DNA of 64,000 nucleotides from assembly GCF_000321225.1 (NCBI RefSeq), contig NW_004450302.1, forward strand, positions 5,008,393-5,072,392, read 5' to 3'. The notes below the pieces were generated by a model. The model searched no databases. It saw only the letters and a list, made by a program, of their open reading frames with translations, and was not told where the DNA came from. This DNA comes from Odobenus rosmarus divergens. Its lineage: Eukaryota; Chordata; Mammalia; Carnivora; Odobenidae. A program made the translations under genes and the position numbers. This document shows positions 57,080-64,000 of the stretch, piece after piece; the stretch's first letter is position 1, and each line of letters opens with the position of its first letter.

Positions 57080-59879
57080 GTGCCCGGCCTGCCCCGCCTT
57101 CTGGCAGAAGGACCCCAGGACCCAACATCTCCGGTCTGAGGTTTGGGCCGATGGGGGCTAAGGACCCGCCAACACATGTCTTGGAATGGACAGTCACTTA
57201 GACAGCCAGGATCCAGGAAAGCCCTTCATTTTGCCCTTTCAGACTAGGTTCGGCTCTCGACCCTGAGACGGTCCATCTGCTAACTCCCTGGCAGGGGTCA
57301 GCGTGGGCTGAGCCCACCGTGGTTCACGGGGCCGCTTCCCGGCAGCGGGGTCTCACCTGTCACCGTGTGCTCACTTGGTGTCAACGCTCCCGTGAGAAAG
57401 AAGGAGGACAGAGGGAGCTTTCTCCAGCTTTTGGAGACCTTGGGGTGGCAGGAGCCCGCCCACTCACATCTGTGTGGGCCTTGGGGTGCCCACGGCGGGC
57501 CGCGCTCCCCGGTCAGAGATGACCCGGAACACAGGACGGGCATGGGGCATCCGGTCTCCATGGGGTTGTAGCTATGACGCCCTCTCCTTCTTGGTACCCT
57601 GCAGAAGACACTACCTTTCTCAGCAGGTCCTGGGCAGTTGCAGTGACGTGATGTGTGTGAAAGAGCCTTCCGGAAGCCCCAGGACTTCCCCAGGGCGGGA
57701 GTCTGGCGGCCTCACCGACGGCGGCCGGCCCCTGTTCCTGCTCCGGCTAGGCCCCACGGGACGCCGTGCTGGGGCCAGAGGTTCTTTCCTGAGGATCCTG
57801 TGAAGGTCAGTGAGAGGCGGGAGCCAGGGCCACAGGGAGGTGGGCCGAGGCCAGCCGCCCACCGAAGGCCGCAGCTGGGGCTCTCCCCACACCAAGGGCG
57901 GACTTGTGGTGTAAATCAGGGCTGGGGTTGAGCAGACTCAAGTCGAAGAGTCCAGAATCGTGCCTCCTAGGGTGTCTGAAGGGCCCGGGCCAGCAGCGGG
58001 AGCCTTGCGAAGGTTGAAGCAGGTGGCCTGAGTGAATGGGGCACTTCCCCAAATGCGTTCTGGGAGCGGGGCACTAGACCTCAGGCCCCGGGCCCACCTT
58101 CCCATGGGGAGGAGGCCGCAGGACGCAGCCTTGGAAAGCCCATTACTTGGTTTGGGAAAGAGTTGGCCTCCTGTCAGGTATTTCCAACTTTTGACCCAAT
58201 TCCCTTCCCCCTGAGGAAAAGCCAGACTGGGGAAGGGTGTGGCTGGTGTCCCAAGGGCCTAAGTCCAGCTACTGTCCCCTTGATGGAGTCAGGCAGCTCC
58301 CTTGTGCTGAGAGAGAATGTGTCTCAAGTGGGCACCAAGTTCTTCTTCTGGGGGAGCCTTGTTCCTCTATTTCAAAAGGGGCATCCGGCCTTCCCAGGCC
58401 TTCGGCCCTCTGGCTCCCAGGTACCTGCCACCTCCAGGGCACCCCCATGGATGACTGTGCATCCTCGGGATCCTGGACAGGGGCTGCCCTTACACAACCA
58501 GTTTGAAACCAAACAGTGTCATGTCACAGTCTATCTGAGCAGGAGGGCACAGCAGGTGAATATAAGTCAGTTCGAGGCCGTGAGAGACGGAGGGTCCACA
58601 GCGACTCAGGGGCAGACCATGGCATGCATAGCAAGCTCCTCCCTGTCCTCCCCTGGGTACAGGGCCTGGCAAAGTGACCCCAGGGGCTCTCTTCTCCTCC
58701 TGTGACCCTACCTCGGCTGCTCGGCAGCCCACGCCCTCCTCGTCCCAGCAGCAGGCCGGGTCCCTCACCCTGGGAGGTGACGAAGGGGGGATGAAGAGAA
58801 TGAGGGGCTGCAGCCTTCCTACTATTAGGTCCGGATGGCTAGTCTAGAACTTAAGGAAGCCTCCCAAGAGACAGGGTGGGAGGTCCGCCCTCCCGCCCCC
58901 CACCCCCACCCCGGGGCACAGGTGTCCGGGCGGAAGCTGAGAAAAGCCTGGCAGAAAGGGGGGGGCGGGGGGGCGGAGGGGGGGCTGGTCCAGAGCCCTG
59001 GCCTGAGGCTGTGCTTCCGAGTGGGACAGGCCCCAGCACTCCCCTTAAAGATGGAGAACTTGAGGCGGGTCTGGACCCTGAGGGGGATGGGCTGGGAAGG
59101 GCAAAGCCAGTGGTGGAGGTGAGCTGGATGGGCAGCAAACTCTGTGGGGCCTCTTCCTAGAAGGGCCCTCACCTTGTGTGCGGGGGTGGGGTGGGTAAGT
59201 TGGGGGCACTGCTGGAGAACAGACAGCACCCCTGGCCAGAGCTTGGGGAGAAGAAATGGCTGAGGGAAACTTCTGAACGTGTGGTCCGGCCCCTGCAAAG
59301 AGCCCAGAGGAGGAGGCAGCCAAGAGGAAGCCCCATGGCCTTTCTCAGCGCTCCCCCCTCCCCCGCCCCCTGCTGCCTCCCCACCACACGGTGGGGGGGG
59401 GGTGAGCTCCAACCCACACTTCCACCGCTCTCCGAAGCTCACACCCTCTCCTGCCCAGTGCTTCTGACCCCTGGTTTCTGCAGAGCCATCAGTATCCTCC
59501 CACTGTGTGAAGAACAGAGGTGGCTCCCCCTGGGGCCCCACCTGCGGGGTGCAGAGGGACCCTTATCCGCCTCCTGACGCCCTCATAACTCAGGGTATGA
59601 TGGGGCCAGTCGCACCTACTTTCTGGACCCTTGCATCCCCATCTGTGAACCCAGGGGGTGAAGTCAGAACAGCCCTGAGCCACCATCCAGACCAATAGTT
59701 GCCCCATTCCGGGGCTTTCCTAATCAGATGCCACCCCCTCCCCCCCTCCCCCCAGGGGGAGCTGATGAATAATTGCGCCTTCTCCTCCCCAGTTCACAGG
59801 CTCCTCTCCAGGATCCTACATCAAGGGGGCTGGCAGTCAGGGGGCTACCCTGGAAACAACCTAAAGTCGCCACTCACCC
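57080..59879. other. GC-rich intergenic sequence, no gene supported
   Basis: Many overlapping frames on both strands (the longest about 238 codons at 59541-58825) are Pro/Gly/Ser/Arg-rich, lack domains and are explained by high G+C. G runs near 58960 and 59392 are notable. No repeat named. Confidence 0.4.
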
Positions 59880-60062
59880 CTGGAATAGGTTTTTACAATT
59901 TACCACGGAGCCATATATTATCTGTGATTTTGTGTAATCTTCACTGCAAGGTAAATATTGTTACCTCTGTTTTATAGATGGGGAGAGTGAGTCTCAGGTC
60001 TGTGGCTTGCTCAGAGTCACCTGGCAAGTTAGAGGCAGGGCTGGATTGTGAACCCAGATCTG
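59880..60062 (-). repeat. MIR, antisense
   Basis: GTTTTATAGATGGGGAGAGT, CAGAGTCACCTGGCAAGTTA, GGATTGTGAACCCAGATCTG. Confidence 0.85.
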
Positions 60063-60654
60063 CATGGGGCCCGGGCCTGGGGAAGGCCCGCCCCAGCATC
60101 ACGTAGAGCCCCTGGGTCGCCCTCCTCCATGGGGCTGCAGTGTGAACACCCAGGCGCCTCCATTCAGGGCCTGGCTCTACGGACAGCTGAGCCTGGTGAT
60201 GTCAGCGTTGCCATGGAAACCCTTCCCCGGGCGTCGGGCAGGACCAGCCTCCCCGGCACAGTCTCCCTTTGTGTGGACTTTGCAATGCGTTGCCAAGGCA
60301 GTGGGGCCTGCTGGGCGGGTTGGCAAGGGGTGGGGACAGCAGACAAAAACCCACATCGCATCCCAGCAACCAGCAGCTCACAGCAGGGTGTGCTGAGCCC
60401 TCGAGAGGGAGGGGCTGCAGGCCGGGCTTTGAGGGTGTCGGGGAGACCCTGCACCCCCACCCCCACCCCGCGCAGGATCCCTGCCTGGAAATAGCCTTTT
60501 AGCCTCTTTAGTGCTCTGTTGGGGGTCCTGCCCAAGGCAAAATCGGGCCCACCGCAGACCTGCTCGGCAGGGGGTGGGAGGAGCTGTGGTTTAACCAAGT
60601 CCCCAGGGCAATTCAGACGGGCGGTCCATTCTGAGAACCACCCTTTAGGGGAGA

Positions 60655-60895
60655 ATGAGGTTTATTGAGCACCTTTCCCCTAATTTATCTTGCATAATCC
60701 TCTCAGCCACCCTGAGAGGGGGAGGTGAACAGAAGAAAAAAGTTTGGTGTTTCGTTTTGTTTTGTTTTAATCCACATCGCACAGGGGAAGGCACTGACTG
60801 AAGCTCAGAGAGGTTAAATCTCTTCTTGGTCACCAAGCTTGGACGTGGCAGAGTCTAGATTCAAACCCAGGGGTCCAAGGCCCTACCGTGCAGGC
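60655..60895 (-). repeat. MIR, antisense, with internal A/T-rich insertion
   Basis: GGTTTATTGAGCACCTTTCC at one end and GAAGCTCAGAGAGGTTAAAT, GATTCAAACCCAGGGGTCCA at the other. Confidence 0.8.
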
Positions 60896-62374
60896 CTCCC
60901 CATTGGCGGGGCGGACAGCCTGGCATACTTAGCTTCCTCCTGCTGCTGGTTTTCCAGGAAGAATCCTAAAGTACCTTTGTAGAGTGGGCCAGCTCCATCC
61001 GAAGGCTCCCACCAGTTCCCAGATGTGAGAGGGGCTTGAGCCAGCGGAGAAGCACAAAGCCAGGCCCCTCCGAGTCTGCAAGGCGCCCTGCCCAGCCCAG
61101 CCCAGGGAGGAAGCCCTGCCCTTCCCCCCCTCGGCCCTCCCACCTCGCACTCCTCCGTCTGCAGCCTGCCAGGGCCTCCTGGCTCTCTGGAAGGGCTCCC
61201 GAAGTCCCCGGTCCCTCCCCCCGCCCCGGGGTAGGTGGCGGCTGACCCAGTGCTCAGAGATGCTCCGATTCTTGGAAGTCTCCAGAAGAGAAACTCTGCG
61301 ACCTTTGCTGGCCTGGCCAAGCTTCAGAGCATACAGCTGACTGCCCTCCTGTGTCCAACCCCCAGACCTCCTGCTTTGTTTGAAGATCAGTCTCCTTTGA
61401 CCCAACCCCCTCTCAGGGCGCTCAAAGGGGAGGATCCCCGCACTTTAGTCCTGGAGTTGTATTCTGCCTGTGACCCTGGGAGGAGGGTGAGACCCTGGCT
61501 GACACCACAGCCACCCCCTCCTCTTCCCCAGGTCTGCTTCTCTCCACCTGCATCTCTCTCTTATTAAAGGTCGACAAAGCCCAGTGAGGGCTGAGCACAG
61601 GCCAAGGATGCCAGGAATGGTTGGGCGGTGAGTGGCCATGGGCCGTCTCAGCCCAGTGCTGGGCCCCACTGAAGCCGGCTAGTGTTCTGGCCCCGAGCAC
61701 AACCAGGCTCTGCCTGCCACTCTTTCGTTGAACAAGTATTTCCTGAAGTCTGTGCTACGTACAAGGAAGGATTAAAAAAAAAAAAAAACTCCAAACAACC
61801 CAAAAAAGGATGGAGGGGATACAAACAAGCCCAGATACCTGTGATCCGTGCCCCCAGAGAGGAACACAATCTGCTTGTATTTCATATTTAACATCATTTG
61901 GGGACAGAAAGGCAAGAGAACACCAAACGCTAACCACGGTCCTATCTAGCTGGTGGCATCATGGGTGACTTAAATACCTTTGCCGAACCTTGTAACGTGT
62001 AAGTTCTACAAGCAGAGTTGCCCCCAGTAAACATGAGTGTTTCTTGGGATCTTCCTAGGAACCTGACTGACATTTACAGTGTCTGGGCTGGAGGATGGGT
62101 CAGAGATCAGCCGGTTCATCCTCTTTCCAGAGAAGGGCACACCCAGACAAGTCGATAAGGTTCCCCAGTCCTTCTTCTGCAGGGTGGGTGAGGCTGCTGG
62201 GCTGAGTCCAGGCCAAGGGGCCCCTGGAGACTCTGACCCCAGCCAGACGGCGCGGAGCACCCCAGGTACCAGAGGGCCATGAGTGGGCAACCCCCACCAC
62301 AGGCCTTCTAGCCTCTGCCCGGCTCCTGCCAGCCTGCGGAGGGGCCAGCTTTCCTGCAGGGGAGGGACACCAGG
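60896..62374. other. GC-rich intergenic sequence, no gene supported
   Basis: No transposon named; a poly-A run of 14 lies at about 61776-61789. Frames are compositional. Confidence 0.35.
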
Positions 62375-62520
62375 GGAACCTGGCCTCTTAGAGCTTCAGC
62401 TTACTCATCCGTAAATGGGAACAATAGTACCTCTTGCATAAACTGCTGGGGAAATTAAATGATGGGCCCCTGGGCCCCTAGAGGGAACCAGCACATACTA
62501 GGTACTCAATAAGCACCACT
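62375..62520 (+). repeat. MIR, sense
   Basis: AGCTTACTCATCCGTAAATG, GGAAATTAAATGATGGGCCC, ACTAGGTACTCAATAAGCAC. Confidence 0.75.
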
Positions 62521-62928
62521 GACCCAATGCATGAATGCACACGCTGGCTACTCTCCCTTACTGGGTTAGAATCCCCTCCCGCCCACCTCCTCCCCGCCCC
62601 CTCCCCGTGACTTCCGAGTTGTGAAACATCCCGTCTTTATGATTTGGGTGAGAAGCTTTCTCGGCTCCTCAAATTCTCCAGCACAGGCTACAGTCGGAAG
62701 CCCATGGCTGAAGCAGTCATGCTGTCTGGCTCTCTGGAAACGTCTTCCCGTGCCCTGGGGCCCAGGCAGCCCCTGCTGGAACTGCCACGTCCAGTCCCAC
62801 CACACCCCAAACAGCGGCCACAGGAATGAAAAGGATTATGGCTGTTTTGTGGGAAATTGAAACACTTAAAAAAAAAAAAAACGGGGAAAGCCGAAAGATC
62901 CATCTGCAGACTACAATCTATGTTCTAA

Positions 62929-62953
62929 ATTTTAGCATTGATCTTGCTAAAAT
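62929..62953. repeat. Short perfect inverted repeat
   Basis: ATTTTAGCA (62929-62937) and TGCTAAAAT (62945-62953) around a 7-base loop, in an AT-rich patch of a GC-rich region. Confidence 0.9.
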
Positions 62954-63394
62954 ACACCTTTACATTTCATGGGGGCCTCTTTGCGGAATTATTTCCTCCA
63001 AAGGGGAGACCATAGCAAGGGGTAGCTCAGGCCTTTCGGCGGCCCCTCGATCACATCGGGCTGTGTGTCCTGTGCTGACCCACCCTATCTCCCCACAATG
63101 CATTTGCAGTTGCTGCCACCGGTGGGTTTGAGATATTTGGCACCTAAAGCATTGTGTTTTTGCCAGCCAATAAAACGGGGGCCTCTCTGGAAGCAGAGGT
63201 TGTCGGCTGTGTCCTGCACTTGCAGAGGGTCAGCTACAAGGCTGTTGGTTTGGGATCTGGGGGAGGGGAGTGTCCCAGAAACACCCCCCCTTCCCAAACT
63301 AAATCAGATTAGGGTTTCTACTTGCTCTTCCCTTCAATAATCCCTGCATCTGATTCCCTCAGAAACCATGAATCGGGCCAGGCAGAGATGATCA

Positions 63395-63490
63395 TGATCC
63401 CTTATTGCAAGTGAACAGATCGAACCCCCAAGAGTGACTTAGCAGAGGTTACACAGGCACAAAATCGAGCCCTAAGACCTAGGACCATAT
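63395..63490 (-). repeat. MIR fragment, antisense
   Basis: CAAGTGAACAGATCGAACCC, AGCAGAGGTTACACAGGCAC. Confidence 0.5.
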
Positions 63491-64000
63491 GATAGCAGAT
63501 TTCCCAAAAACCATGTCTTGGCCTATCTCCCCCCGGAGACTTTGTGGGATTTCTTCCCCTTTGTGAATGTTATCCTGTAACTATTACACAAAGCCCACGG
63601 TAATGCCCATTACAAGGACCCCCAAAGACCAAAAGATAGTCTGTAGCCCAGGGCATCATTCTATATTATCTCCACGTGCTTTCCAGTCATTATTAATAGG
63701 GCAGTCCTATCTCATAGCCCCTGAAATAGACATTTTTCACATTTCTAAAATACACATGCATTTTACAATTGACATATACACCTCATGTGCTTGTATTTTC
63801 TTTTCCCACCAAAAGAAAAAACAAAAAAGCTCTTGGTAAGTCTCCTGTGTCATCGAATCGAGGGAAGGTCATGTTACAGAGATGGAGTAAAATCATCAGT
63901 GTGGTCTGCCTCCCACTCTACTCACTTCCCTTGAGAGCCCTCAGCATCAGCAAAGGTTAAGGACAAACCACGACTGGATGAGACCCAGTGTTTCCTAATC

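Noticed and set aside
58825..59541. 238-codon minus-strand frame
   Set aside because: Pro/Gly/Ser-rich, no domain, explained by high G+C.
1..64000. CRISPR arrays, operons or bacterial-type systems
   Set aside because: The sequence is mammalian nuclear DNA; no regularly spaced direct repeats or compact gene clusters were found.

Overview
This window is nuclear DNA from a carnivoran mammal. The clearest sign is about 35 copies of the tRNA-Lys-derived Can-SINE (SINEC), on both strands, each with the tRNA-like head, a CT-rich middle, an (AAATAAAT)n/AAATCTT end and usually clean target-site duplications. The subfamilies seen look more like those of arctoid caniforms (bears, seals, mustelids) than the dog-specific SINEC_Cf; that placement is inference from memory of the consensus sequences. 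Old L1, L2, MIR and hAT-Charlie copies fill much of the rest.

The only protein-coding gene I can support is TOB1, on the minus strand. Its whole 337-codon reading frame is in one exon (10494 to 9481). The 5' leader is split: a non-coding exon 1 (about 12870 to 12594) lies inside a CpG island, has a TATA box on its own strand at 12900-12891, and joins by a strong donor at 12593 to an acceptor at 10640/10641. The 3' UTR runs to about 8640 and is broken by a 50-N gap inside a poly-T/poly-A tract. TOB1 is an anti-proliferative BTG/Tob protein that bridges the CCR4-NOT deadenylase to poly(A)-binding protein. In human the neighbours are WFIKKN2 and SPAG9; neither is visible here, so the window fits the TOB1 locus with its long gene-poor flanks.

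Layout: 1-8640 is the 3' flank of TOB1, with unique sequence and a stack of nested SINE/L1 insertions at 5.3-7.1 kb. 8640-12870 is TOB1. 11.9-13.3 kb is its CpG-island promoter, including a compound CAG/GAG/GCG repeat in intron 1. 14.0-14.1 kb is a second promoter-like cluster (two CCAAT boxes and a CRE-like site). 14.1-18.3 kb is largely unique. 18.4-31.5 kb is dense in L1 and SINE, including an antisense L1 ORF2 segment at 20.9-23.3 kb and a decayed sense one at 27.1-30.8 kb. 31.5-47.9 kb mixes L2, MIR and Can-SINEs. 47.9-64 kb is GC-rich, almost free of Can-SINEs, and contains a 51-bp-arm inverted repeat at 49.4 kb and AT-rich islands that look like candidate conserved non-coding elements.

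I see no previously undescribed multi-gene system. The best leads are regulatory or retrotransposition-related: the 49.4-kb hairpin, a TATA-plus-splice-donor candidate promoter at 47.1 kb, the triplet-repeat block in the TOB1 CpG island, and a MIR fragment caught between a SINE tail and its target-site duplication. All calls were made by eye, with no database search.
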